A stretch of DNA of 64,000 nucleotides from Lonepinella koalarum (GCF_042926695.1 NZ_CP170642.1:2356001-2420000), one strand, 5' to 3'; numbered from the stretch's first letter, positions 26,730 through 35,076 are shown. Notes: generated by a model not told the origin, from the letters alone. Translations and numbers: made by a program.

Positions 26730-26759
26730 AATACAGCGTGAATTAGATCACGCTGTATT
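26730..26759. repeat. 12-bp hairpin in the malE-malF gap
   Basis: AATACAGCGTGA (26730-26741) and TCACGCTGTATT (26748-26759) form a perfect 12-bp stem with a 6-base loop. On the mal (reverse) strand a run of seven T follows 8 bases later. It may be a partial terminator or a 3' stabiliser of malE mRNA, a role known for palindromic units at the same place in E. coli. Confidence 0.75.
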
Positions 26760-26845
26760 CGGGAGAAAGCAGTTGTTAATAAATTCTTTGCTTGGAACTC
26801 CTTTTTCGCGTAGAGATGAATCAACGCGTCCGTCAAAAATTTATG

Positions 26846-26865
26846 GGTGAATAGGAGGATTCACC
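26846..26865. repeat. Second hairpin in the malE-malF gap
   Basis: GGTGAAT (26846-26852) and ATTCACC (26859-26865) form a perfect 7-bp stem around a 6-base loop. On the reverse strand it is followed by CATAAATTTTTG, a short T-rich tail, about 70 bp after the malE stop. A further small stem (TCTCC/GGAGA) lies between it and malE. Confidence 0.6.
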
Positions 26866-26937
26866 TCTATGTCATATTCCCTATTTAAAAATAAATTATA
26901 CTTAACAAGTTACTTTCTCCCAAATGGAGATAACACC

Positions 26938-28128
26938 TTATTGTTGTTTTTGAATACGGCTATGTGCATCATCTAATGCGTCTTTCACGCTTTGGCGTTG
27001 ATTTACCGCATTTATAATCGCACTACGTTCAGCATACCAGAACGCACTCATTTGTGGAATATTTGGCATAATTTCACCTTTTTGCGCATTTTCCATGGTT
27101 GCGGCAATCCGTGGATCTTTCGCTAATTCCGCTTGATAAGATTTCAATGCTACCGCACCTAGCGGTTTATCTTTATTCACCGTACTTAATCCGTCGTCGG
27201 TTAATAAATAATTTTCTAAAAATTCCGTGGCTAAATCTTTATTTGGGCTGGCGGAGTTGATACCGGCACTTAATACACCCACAAAAGGCTTAGACGCTTG
27301 ACCATTTAAAGTGGGTAACACTGCCACACCATAATTGATTTTACTTTGTTCAATATTGCCCCAAGCCCAAGGTCCGTTAATGGTTAAGGCGGTTTGTCCT
27401 TTATTGAAAGAAGCTTCTGCAATAGAGTAATCCATATCCGCATTGATGACTTTGTCTTTCACCATATCCACCACAAATTGTAAGGCTTTTTGTGAACCCT
27501 CATTGTTTACGCCAATATCATTGACATCATATTTACCATTGCTGAATTTAAAGGCATAACCGCCATTTGATGCAACCACTGGCCAAGTGAAGTACGGTTC
27601 AGATAAATTCCACATAATGGCATTTTTGCCTTCCGCTTTGAGTTTTTTATCTAACGCGACAATATCTTCCCAAGATTTTGGTGCTTCTTTAACAAGCTCT
27701 TTGTTATAAATCAAGGATAAAGATTCGATCGCTACTGGGTAGCCGATAATTTTGCCATTATAAGTTTCGGCATCCCAAGCGAAATCCACAAATTTCTCTT
27801 TAAATTCTTTACTTGGGTGAATTTCAGCCAGTAATCCAGATTGTGCATAACCACCGAAACGGTCATGCGCCCAGAAAATAATATCCGGACCATCACCAGT
27901 AGATGCCACTTGGGCAAATTTTTCTTCTAATTTATCTGGATGTTCAACCAATACAGAGACGCCAGTATCTTTTTCAAATTTTTTACCTACTTCAGCCAAA
28001 CCGTTATAACCTTTGTCACCATTAATCCAAATGACTAATTTACCTTCGGTCATTTTGGCCACGACAGAAGTCGATAATACTAAACTTGCTGCTGCCGTTA
28101 AAGCAAATTTAATTACTTGATTTTTCAT
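26938..28128 (-). CDS. malE: Maltose/maltodextrin periplasmic binding protein
   Basis: A 396-residue exported protein, same length as E. coli MalE. The signal peptide MKNQVIKFALTAAASLVLST is cleaved after VVA. The mature start KMTEGKLVIWINGDKGYNGL and later GDGPDIIFWAHDRFGGYAQSGLL, EPYFTWPVVASNGG and INGPWAWGNI are MalE hallmarks, including the Trp/Tyr residues that stack on maltodextrin. It is the first gene of the leftward mal operon, divergent from malK. Confidence 0.98.
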   Translation of the reverse strand: MKNQVIKFALTAAASLVLSTSVVAKMTEGKLVIWINGDKGYNGLAEVGKKFEKDTGVSVLVEHPDKLEEKFAQVASTGDGPDIIFWAHDRFGGYAQSGLLAEIHPSKEFKEKFVDFAWDAETYNGKIIGYPVAIESLSLIYNKELVKEAPKSWEDIVALDKKLKAEGKNAIMWNLSEPYFTWPVVASNGGYAFKFSNGKYDVNDIGVNNEGSQKALQFVVDMVKDKVINADMDYSIAEASFNKGQTALTINGPWAWGNIEQSKINYGVAVLPTLNGQASKPFVGVLSAGINSASPNKDLATEFLENYLLTDDGLSTVNKDKPLGAVALKSYQAELAKDPRIAATMENAQKGEIMPNIPQMSAFWYAERSAIINAVNQRQSVKDALDDAHSRIQKQQ

Positions 28129-28538
28129 AGTTTTCTCCTATAATATAAAGGGATATTAAGTTGAATATTCATGTCATTATTCACAATATCTCGTTTATAA
28201 CGCAATGAAATTCTGTATTTACTGCCGCTAAGAATGAAGATTTTTTATCAATTATTCATCATTCCCCACTCTACGCCCCCCACTCCAAAAATGTGATCTA
28301 CTCCATAATTTAAGCAGAAATGTGACTAAGAGCATAAAATTTTTTGTCAAAAACGAGACTTGGATCACAAAATTAATAAAAAAAAACGGCGAGTTATTTT
28401 TTTTGTGAGAAAACACAAAATAATCACTCATACTTAAAAAAATCCTTATAGGATGATTTGTTTTTTAGTAAAAGACTCCACTATATTGACCAACTTCATG
28501 GGTATAGCGGAAACGAAAATATATAATAAGAGGTATTT
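28129..28538. promoter_or_regulatory. malE/malK divergent control region (410 bp)
   Basis: This region separates malE (leftwards) and malK (rightwards), the position of the shared regulatory region in enterobacteria. A CRP-like site CGAGACTTGGATCACA is at 28354-28369 (8 of 10 core positions). Two TGTGA half-sites lie just to its left (near 28290 and 28321). A nine-A run (28378-28386) and an eight-T run follow. No convincing MalT box (GGGGATGAGG or close variant) was recognised by eye. No gene is seen in the region. Confidence 0.6.
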
Positions 28539-29657
28539 ATGTCTAATGTATCATTACGCAACGTATGCAAATCTTATGGCGACGTTCATATATCCAAAGA
28601 TATTAATTTAGAGATCCAACAAGGCGAATTTGTGGTTTTTGTGGGACCGTCTGGTTGTGGAAAATCCACTTTATTACGCATGATTGCAGGACTTGAAGAT
28701 ATTACTTCCGGTGATTTGTATATTGGTGAAAAACGCATGAATGATGTCGAGCCGTCCAAACGAGGTATCGGTATGGTATTCCAATCCTATGCGTTGTACC
28801 CCCACCTTGATGTAGCAGAAAATATGTGTTTTGGTTTGAAATTGGCGGGTGTCAACAAAGCCGATAGAATGAAAAAAGTCAATCAAGTGGCAGAAATTTT
28901 ACAATTAGCCCATTTACTCGATCGCAAACCCAAAGCCTTATCTGGTGGACAACGTCAACGTGTTGCCATTGGTCGTACACTGGTTTCTCAGCCTGATGTA
29001 TTTTTATTAGACGAACCCCTTTCCAACCTTGATGCTGCATTGCGAGTGCAAATGCGAGTAGAGCTTTCAAAATTACATAAACGCTTAAACCGTACCATGA
29101 TTTATGTGACCCATGACCAAATTGAAGCCATGACCTTGGCGGATAAAATCGTGGTGTTAAAAGCGGGTGGTATTGCACAAGTGGGTAAGCCATTGGAATT
29201 ATATCATTATCCTGCCAATCGCTTTGTGGCAGGCTTTATTGGTTCACCGAAAATGAATTTCTTACCCGTACGAGTCACGGCGGTGGAAAAAGAGCGAGTT
29301 CAGATTGAATTACCCGATGCCAATCATCACTGTTTTTGGATTCCTGTTTCGGGTGTTGGGGTAAAAGTCGGGGAAAGTTTATCGCTCGGTATTCGCCCTG
29401 AACATTTAATTCCGTCGAATAAAGCACAAGTGACCTTACGAGGTATTGTGCAAGTGGTGGAATTGTTAGGTAATGAAACCCAAATTCATCTTGAAATTCC
29501 AGAGATTAAACAACCCACATTAGTTTATCGCCAGCCAGACATTATGTTAGTGAATGACGGTGAAACCATTGATATTGGTATCGTACCAGAACGCTGTCAT
29601 TTATTTAAGGAAGACGGCACCGCTTGCCAACGCTTATTTAAAGAAATTGGCGTGTAA
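28539..29657 (+). CDS. malK: Maltose/maltodextrin ABC transporter ATPase
   Basis: A 372-residue ATPase close to E. coli MalK in length. Motifs in order: Walker A GPSGCGKST, Q-loop VFQSYALYPH, signature LSGGQRQRVAIGRTL, Walker B VFLLDEPLSNLDA, H-loop YVTHDQIEAM. The C-terminal 130 residues form the OB-fold regulatory domain (LGIRPEHLIP, QVVELLGNETQIHLE). It powers MalFG. AAGAGG precedes the ATG. lamB follows after 152 bp, with a 9-bp hairpin at 29757-29777 just before the lamB leader. Confidence 0.97.
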   Translation: MSNVSLRNVCKSYGDVHISKDINLEIQQGEFVVFVGPSGCGKSTLLRMIAGLEDITSGDLYIGEKRMNDVEPSKRGIGMVFQSYALYPHLDVAENMCFGLKLAGVNKADRMKKVNQVAEILQLAHLLDRKPKALSGGQRQRVAIGRTLVSQPDVFLLDEPLSNLDAALRVQMRVELSKLHKRLNRTMIYVTHDQIEAMTLADKIVVLKAGGIAQVGKPLELYHYPANRFVAGFIGSPKMNFLPVRVTAVEKERVQIELPDANHHCFWIPVSGVGVKVGESLSLGIRPEHLIPSNKAQVTLRGIVQVVELLGNETQIHLEIPEIKQPTLVYRQPDIMLVNDGETIDIGIVPERCHLFKEDGTACQRLFKEIGV

Positions 29658-29756
29658 TGCACAAAAGTGCGGTGTGAAATGGATAAGATTTTTTAGGGAT
29701 TGTGAGCATCAGAAACGCATTTTGGTATTCATACATTATGAACACCATTAAAGATA

Positions 29757-29777
29757 GCAATACTTGCAAAGTATTGC
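29757..29777. repeat. Hairpin in the lamB leader
   Basis: GCAATACTT (29757-29765) and AAGTATTGC (29769-29777) form a perfect 9-bp stem with a 3-base loop, 33 bp before the lamB ATG. It could act on lamB mRNA stability or translation. There is no T-run, so it is not a standard terminator. Confidence 0.55.
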
Positions 29778-29809
29778 ATTGTATAAACTAAATATAAGAG
29801 GCCAATATT

Positions 29810-31074
29810 ATGAATAGTAAAAAAACTCTGCTTGCTTTAGCTGTAACAGGTGCTATTTTTTCATCTCAGGCGTTTGCCGTTGATTTCCATGGTTATGCCC
29901 GTTCTGGTATCGGTTGGACATCAGGCAGTGGCGAACAAACTGCATTCGGTGTGAATGGGGGGGGGCTAAATATCGTTTAGGTAACGAAGCGGAAACCTAT
30001 GCGGAATTTAAATTAGGTCAAGAACTGTTTAAGGACGGCGAAAAATCTATTTATTTAGACTCAAACTTAGCCTATTCCGTCAGTCAACAAGGTGACTGGG
30101 AAGAAACTAGCCCAGCATTACGTGAAATTAACGTACAATTCAAAAACTTTGCCGACAGCTTACCAGGTGCCACATTATGGGCTGGTAAACGGTTCTATCA
30201 ACGTCATGATGTTCACATGAATGACTTCTATTACTGGGATATTTCAGGTCCTGGTGCGGGGGTTGAAAATATTGATTTAGGTTTTGGTAAATTATCTTTG
30301 GCGGTGACTCGTAATACCGATGCTGGTGGTGCTTATAGTTGGAGTTATAACACAGAAACCAGAAGATGGGAATCTAATAAAGATAAAGACGTGAGTAACG
30401 ATGTATTTGATGCCCGTTTAGCGGATATTAAGGTGAGTGAGAATGGTCGTTTAGAATTTGGTGTAGATTATGGTCGTGCTAGAACTAAAAATGGTACTTG
30501 GCTAGAAGAAAATGCTTCAAAAGACGGCTTTATGGCAACTATTGAACATACGCAAGGTAACTTCTTCGGTGGTTTCAATAAATTCGTGGTACAATATGCC
30601 ACAGACTCCATGACATCTTGGAATACTGGACATTCACAGGGTTCTTCTGTTAATAACAACGGTAAAATGATTCGCGTTATCGATCACGGTGTGGTGCAAT
30701 TAAGTGATAAAATTGAAACCATGTATGCCTTAATCTATGAAAAAACTGATTTAGATAACAATCAAGGTAAAACATGGTATTCGGCGGGTATTCGCCCAAT
30801 GTATAAATGGACGAAAACCATGAGTACCTTAGTTGAATTAGGTTATGACCGCATTAAAGATCAAGCCTCAGGTAAGAAAAATGATTTAACCAAAGTGACC
30901 CTTGCACAACAATGGCAAGCCGGTGATAGCATTTGGGCAAGACCAGCTATTCGCGTGTTTGGTACTTATGCACACTGGAATGATAAATTTAATCAAAGTA
31001 ACCGTACTGATGCTGGCTATAAAGCCAAAGACGGTGAATTTGTCATGGGTGTACAATTTGAAGCTTGGTGGTAA
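29810..31074 (+). pseudogene. lamB: Maltoporin LamB, out of frame at a poly-G tract (probable phase-OFF state)
   Basis: The ATG at 29810 (AAGAGG upstream) opens a signal peptide (MNSKKTLLALAVTGAIFSS, cleavage after AFA) and the mature LamB start VDFHGYARSGIGWTSGSGEQ. The frame then enters nine G at 29957-29965 and stops at 29978-29980 after 56 codons. From the tract onward another frame encodes the rest of maltoporin without interruption: AKYRLGNEAETYAEFKLGQE, RFYQRHDVHMNDFYYWDISG, to the C-terminal ...VQFEAWW with the terminal aromatic of outer-membrane porins. Ten or seven G would restore one frame of about 420 codons. LamB is the trimeric outer-membrane maltodextrin channel. Everything else is intact, so reversible switching is more likely than decay; a sequencing error in the homopolymer is the other option. 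Confidence 0.9.
29957..29965 (+). repeat. Poly-G tract (9 G) inside lamB
   Basis: Nine consecutive G in an AT-rich genome, placed at the codons before the AKYRLG segment near the start of mature LamB. Such tracts change length by slipped-strand mispairing. With nine the gene is out of frame; one more or two fewer restore it. Confidence 0.9.
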
Positions 31075-31091
31075 TCCTGAGCTAAAACTTG

Positions 31092-31140
31092 GCTATCCGT
31101 TTATTGATGATCCTAAACGGATAGCTATTTCCTTTTTTAT
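31092..31140 (+). terminator. Stem-loop terminator or attenuator after lamB
   Basis: GCTATCCGTTTA (31092-31103) and TAAACGGATAGC (31114-31125) form a perfect 12-bp stem with a 10-base loop, followed by T-rich TATTTCCTTTTTTAT. It lies in the 87-bp gap between lamB and malM and probably lowers or separates malM transcription. Confidence 0.8.
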
Positions 31141-31161
31141 TCATATTGTAGAGAGGTTAAT

Positions 31162-32061
31162 ATGAAAAAATCTTTATTTCTCACCGCACTTTTCGCTTGT
31201 TTTGCCTTGCCTGTTTCTGCTCAAACGGTGCATATTAATCCGCAAACCATGGAAAATTTGCCATGGCAAGATGTTACTTTTTCTAAAACCCTAACCACTG
31301 AATTATCCGAACAACAAAAGCAAGCCTTTACTACGTCTTTCGCTGGTACAGAAAGCCCTGTAGCCGCTTATCGGATTCCTGCCAATCAAGGTCCATTAAG
31401 TATTGAAATTACCAGCCCAGTTGCCGATAACAATGTTTTTATTCCAAGTGCGGTGATTTTAGATAGCAATTTTAATCTTGCGGCACAATATGATTCTTCG
31501 CACTTCCAATTTAAAGAAGAACGAGGTATGCAACCTAATCGCTTTACCGCAGAATTAGATTTAACCCCAACGGCAAATCAGGATTATATTTATTTGTTAA
31601 TCTATACCACCGCACAGGATTTAAGCAAAACCACCACGGTGCCACATCCTGCTAAAGCCTATGCTAAAGCTACAGGCACCCAACCGCCAGCGATTGATGA
31701 TATTGTGGTTAAACATAGCCGCCATGGTGAAGTGGCAGTGAATGTAAGCAATGGCTCAGGTACAAGATTTATTGGATTATCCGATATTTTGCCAACCACT
31801 AAAAAAACGACCAGTACAGTTGTTGGGACAACAGCAACCACGGCAACAACGACAGCAACTGTCGCCAAAGCGAGCCAAGGGAATAAACAGGCGGTTACGA
31901 CAGCAGTTGATAAAGATACCGAAGCGTATTTCAATCAAGCGGTAAGCAAAGCATTAAAAGCCAATGATATTAATAAAGCGATGAATTTGGTCAATGAAGC
32001 CGAAAAATTAGGCTTAACCAGTCCAAGACAAACGTTTTTAAAACAGGTTTCAGCGAAATAA
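31162..32061 (+). CDS. malM: Maltose operon periplasmic protein MalM
   Basis: A 299-residue exported protein with signal peptide MKKSLFLTALFACFALPVSA. The family is recognised from the body: ESPVAAYRIPANQGPLSIEI, FIPSAVILDSNFNLA, YIYLLIYTTAQDLSKTT and HSRHGEVAVNVS. A Thr-rich linker at about residues 228-250 separates a helical C-terminus. MalM is the last gene of the malK-lamB-malM operon in E. coli too; its molecular role is not established, possibly with the porin. An in-frame uptake signal (31183-31191) gives Thr-Ala-Leu in the signal peptide. GAGAGG precedes the start. Confidence 0.88.
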   Translation: MKKSLFLTALFACFALPVSAQTVHINPQTMENLPWQDVTFSKTLTTELSEQQKQAFTTSFAGTESPVAAYRIPANQGPLSIEITSPVADNNVFIPSAVILDSNFNLAAQYDSSHFQFKEERGMQPNRFTAELDLTPTANQDYIYLLIYTTAQDLSKTTTVPHPAKAYAKATGTQPPAIDDIVVKHSRHGEVAVNVSNGSGTRFIGLSDILPTTKKTTSTVVGTTATTATTTATVAKASQGNKQAVTTAVDKDTEAYFNQAVSKALKANDINKAMNLVNEAEKLGLTSPRQTFLKQVSAK

Positions 32062-32230
32062 TCATATATCCCCCCCGCACTCATATCCCCCGCACTCACG
32101 TACGGGGTTAAGCAAATCACGCCCCGCAGGGGCTTGGCTAAATTAAGATGCGGAGCATCGTCACATCCGTAGCCTTGTACGCCAGTGCAGGGCGATTAGT
32201 CCCCCGCACTCACATACGGAATTTGGGCAT
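32062..32230. repeat. Structured intergenic region with 19-bp direct repeats
   Basis: Part of the 365-bp malM-nrdB gap. CCCCCGCACTCACGTACGG (32087-32105) recurs at 32201-32219 with one change; a shortened copy begins near 32072. Between them are two small perfect hairpins, GCCCC-GCA-GGGGC (32121-32133) and GATGC-GGA-GCATC (32147-32159). The GC-rich block stands out from its surroundings and has no reading frame with recognisable content. It may be a dispersed repeat element or a structured RNA. No function can be assigned. Confidence 0.6.
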
Positions 32231-32232
32231 AA

Positions 32233-32279
32233 ACACAACATATTGTGTTTTCTAACTATAAAAACCCATATATATGCTA
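32233..32279. promoter_or_regulatory. Pair of NrdR boxes upstream of nrdB
   Basis: ACACAACATATTGTGT (32233-32248) matches the NrdR consensus acaCwAtATaTwGtgt at all but one position. A degenerate AT-alternating second box, ACCCATATATATGCTA (32264-32279), begins exactly 31 bp later, the spacing usual for NrdR box pairs. NrdR represses ribonucleotide reductase genes when dATP is high. The pair lies about 150 bp before the nrdB ATG. Confidence 0.8.
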
Positions 32280-32426
32280 ATAAAAAAATTAAAAATTTTT
32301 TCCTTTATAAATCAAAACACTATTAAAAAGATGTTAAATTTGCCATTTGTCAAGTCTTGTTATCTGATTTTTTTTGTCTAAAATAACCCCCACATTTTCA
32401 TTTTTTCACAGGTAGGTGAACCCATT

Positions 32427-33404
32427 ATGTCCAGAAATCTTTTTGAAAAACGCTTGAATATTAAGCCTTATGAATATCCCGAATTGCTTGAGTTCAAAGA
32501 TGCTATTCGTCATTCTTATTGGTTGCATACCGAATTTAATTTCACCGGTGATATTCAAGATTACCGTGCCACTATTAACGATCACGAACGCCAAGTGTTG
32601 ACGCGCGCGATGTTAGCCATTTCGCAAGTAGAAGTGAATGTAAAACGTTTCTGGGGTGAGTTATATCGTTATTTCCCGAAACCAGAAATGGATGATGTGG
32701 GTGGCACCTTTGCAGAATCAGAAGTACGCCATAAAGATGCCTATTCTTTCTTGCTAGAAAAATTGGGTTTAAACGATATGTTTGCGCAAATTCAGGACAT
32801 TGAGCCATTAATGAAGCGTATTCGTTATATGGAAAGTTTTATGAAAGAAAAAGATGCTGGCAAAGGCGAGTTTGTATTGTCTTTAGTTTTATTTTCTTTA
32901 TTCGTGGAACATATTTCCTTGTTCAGTCAATTCTTAATTATGATGTCATTCAATAAGCATAGAAATCTATTCAAAGGGATTTCTAATGCGGTAGAAGCCA
33001 CTTCAAAAGAGGAAGAAATTCACGGTAAATTTGGCATTGCGTTGTATGAAATTTTACGTGATGAACATTCAGACTTATTTACTGAAGAATTTTTTACCGA
33101 TCTCAAAACTTTATCCGACCAAGCTTTTGAAGCAGAGTGCGGTATTTTAGACTGGATTTTTGAAGGTGGTGATTTAAGTTTTATCCGTAAAGAAACGGCG
33201 TTAAATTATATTAAAAGTCGTTACAATAATTCATTAACTACCTTAGGATTGACCGCCCCACATAATATTGATCCTGAATTATTAAAAGAAACCCAGTGGT
33301 TCGATATTGAAATCCTTTCTACTAAAGAAAATGATTTCTTCTATAAACGTAGCACTGATTACAGTAAAAAAATGAAACAGATTACCGCCGATGACTTATT
33401 CTAA
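32427..33404 (+). CDS. nrdB: Class I ribonucleotide reductase, small (radical) subunit
   Basis: A 325-residue ferritin-like R2 subunit. Metal ligands align as Glu69 (SQVEVNV, where E. coli has Asp84), Glu99 and His102 (ESEVRHKDAY), Glu161 (FVEHISLF), and Glu196/His199 (KEEEIH). Tyr106 matches the radical Tyr122 of E. coli. The Asp-to-Glu change at the first ligand also occurs in class Ic R2 proteins, but the Tyr is kept here. It is shorter than the usual 376-residue gamma-proteobacterial NrdB and has no ATP-cone. It overlaps nrdA by 14 bp. The order nrdB-nrdA is reversed compared with E. coli. Confidence 0.93.
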   Translation: MSRNLFEKRLNIKPYEYPELLEFKDAIRHSYWLHTEFNFTGDIQDYRATINDHERQVLTRAMLAISQVEVNVKRFWGELYRYFPKPEMDDVGGTFAESEVRHKDAYSFLLEKLGLNDMFAQIQDIEPLMKRIRYMESFMKEKDAGKGEFVLSLVLFSLFVEHISLFSQFLIMMSFNKHRNLFKGISNAVEATSKEEEIHGKFGIALYEILRDEHSDLFTEEFFTDLKTLSDQAFEAECGILDWIFEGGDLSFIRKETALNYIKSRYNNSLTTLGLTAPHNIDPELLKETQWFDIEILSTKENDFFYKRSTDYSKKMKQITADDLF

Positions 33405-35058
33405 TCCAAACCGTCCAGACTTCGCTTGGTTAAACGAAGATAGCCGTTTGTTCTTGCAACGTGGTTACTTGCTCGAAGGAACATCCGCATTAGATCGTAT
33501 TCGCTTTATCGCTGAACATGCCGAACACAAACTTGGTATCGAAGGCTATGCGGATAAATTTTATCACTATATGGCACGTGGTTATTTTTCTCTTTCTTCA
33601 CCAATTTGGTCAAACTTTGGTTTAGATCGTGGTTTGCCAATTTCCTGTTTTGGTAGTTATATTGGTGACTCCATTCACGAAATTATGGTCACTACCGCCG
33701 AAGTGGGTATGATGAGTAAAATCGGTGGTGGAACGTCAGCCTATTTTGGTGATATTCGTCCACGTGGAACTAGCATTAAAAATAATGGTAAATCAGATGG
33801 TTCATTTAACTTTACCAAACTGTTTGACACCGTGATTGACGTGATTTCACAAGGCACCTCTCGTAAAGGACAATTTGCTGGTTATATTGATATTGAACAT
33901 GGTGATATTGATGAATGGTTGGATATTCATACTGAGGGTAATCCGATTCAGTTAATGTATTATGGTGTTTGTATCGGTCACGAATGGTTAGAAAGCATGA
34001 AAGCAGGTGATCCGTATAAACGTCAACTTTGGGCGAAATTATTACAACGTAAAACCGAAACGGGTATTCCGTATTTGTTCTTTAAAGATAATGCGAACGT
34101 TGGGCGTCCAGATGTGTATAAAGATAAAAACATGGTGGTACATGCCTCAAATCTTTGTACCGAAATTATGCTACCTGCTTGTGCAGACGAAAGTTTTGTG
34201 TGCTGTTTATCATCAATGAACTTGCTTTATTTTGATGAATGGAAAGATACCGATGCCCCTGAAGTATTAACCTATTTCTTAGATGTGGTCATGAGCGAAT
34301 TTATTGAAAAAAGCCAACATGTGCCGTTTCTAGAACGTGCTAACAAATTTGCTCGCCGTCACCGGGCATTGGGCTTAGGCGTGTTAGGTTGGCACAGTTA
34401 TTTACAAGCCAGCAATATTGCTTTTGATAGCTTTGACGCGATGCAAAAAAATAATGAAGTGTTCCGCCTCTTAAAAGAGAAAACCTTAAACGCATCAAAA
34501 GAATTAGCACGGCGTTTTGGTGAGCCGGAATTATTACAAGGCTATGGTCGCCGTAATACCACATTGATGAGTATTGCGCCAACCAAATCCAGTAGCTTTA
34601 TTTTAGGCAGTGTTTCACCCTCTGTTGAGCCGTTTAAATCCAATTATTATGTCAAAGATTTAGCCAAAATCAAAACCGTTTATAAAAATCCATTCTTGGA
34701 AAAATTATTACAAGAGAAAGGCTTAGACAAAGACGAAATTTGGGATAGCATTTTATTGCATGATGGCTCGGTGCAACATTTATCACAGTTGACTGACGAA
34801 GAAAAAGAAGTATTTAAAACATTCTCTGAAATCAGTCAGTTAAGTGTGATTCAGCAAGCGGCACAACGTCAAAAATATATTGACCAAGGGCAAAGTATTA
34901 ACATCATGGTTCATCCAGCTACACCAGCAAAAGACCTGAACCAGTTATACTTAACCGCCGAAGAATTAGGCCTAAAATCTATTTATTATCAATACAGCAT
35001 GAGTGCTGCACAAGTGTTTAATCGTAACCTATTAAGTTGTTCAAGTTGCGAAGGCTAA
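33391..35058 (+). CDS. nrdA: Class I ribonucleotide reductase, large (catalytic) subunit without ATP-cone
   Basis: A 555-residue R1 subunit, about 200 shorter than E. coli NrdA (761). Catalytic residues are present: Cys86 (ISCFGSY), Asn254-Cys256-Glu258 (ASNLCTEIM), Cys271/272 (CCLSSMNL), the radical-transfer Tyr pair in SIYYQYSM, and the C-terminal redox pair Cys550/Cys553 (SCSSCEG). The N-terminal ATP-cone that senses ATP/dATP for overall activity is absent, and NrdB has none either. The enzyme therefore should lack the classical dATP off-switch. It starts inside the end of nrdB and is followed by a strong terminator. The unusual form suggests acquisition or use as a second reductase. Confidence 0.94.
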   Translation: MTYSNPNRPDFAWLNEDSRLFLQRGYLLEGTSALDRIRFIAEHAEHKLGIEGYADKFYHYMARGYFSLSSPIWSNFGLDRGLPISCFGSYIGDSIHEIMVTTAEVGMMSKIGGGTSAYFGDIRPRGTSIKNNGKSDGSFNFTKLFDTVIDVISQGTSRKGQFAGYIDIEHGDIDEWLDIHTEGNPIQLMYYGVCIGHEWLESMKAGDPYKRQLWAKLLQRKTETGIPYLFFKDNANVGRPDVYKDKNMVVHASNLCTEIMLPACADESFVCCLSSMNLLYFDEWKDTDAPEVLTYFLDVVMSEFIEKSQHVPFLERANKFARRHRALGLGVLGWHSYLQASNIAFDSFDAMQKNNEVFRLLKEKTLNASKELARRFGEPELLQGYGRRNTTLMSIAPTKSSSFILGSVSPSVEPFKSNYYVKDLAKIKTVYKNPFLEKLLQEKGLDKDEIWDSILLHDGSVQHLSQLTDEEKEVFKTFSEISQLSVIQQAAQRQKYIDQGQSINIMVHPATPAKDLNQLYLTAEELGLKSIYYQYSMSAAQVFNRNLLSCSSCEG

Positions 35059-35076
35059 TAGCTAAATAGAAACCTG

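Noticed and set aside
26868..26937. Possible small gene after AGGAGG with ATG near 26870 in the malE-malF gap
   Set aside because: The AGGAGG is the loop of a hairpin and the frame runs into malE antisense. No sign of conservation can be judged.
28395..28430. Second CRP site in the malE-malK region (TTTTGTG with CACAAAA)
   Set aside because: The halves are 6 bases apart where CRP needs 8 between TGTG and CACA; more likely an AT-rich chance palindrome.
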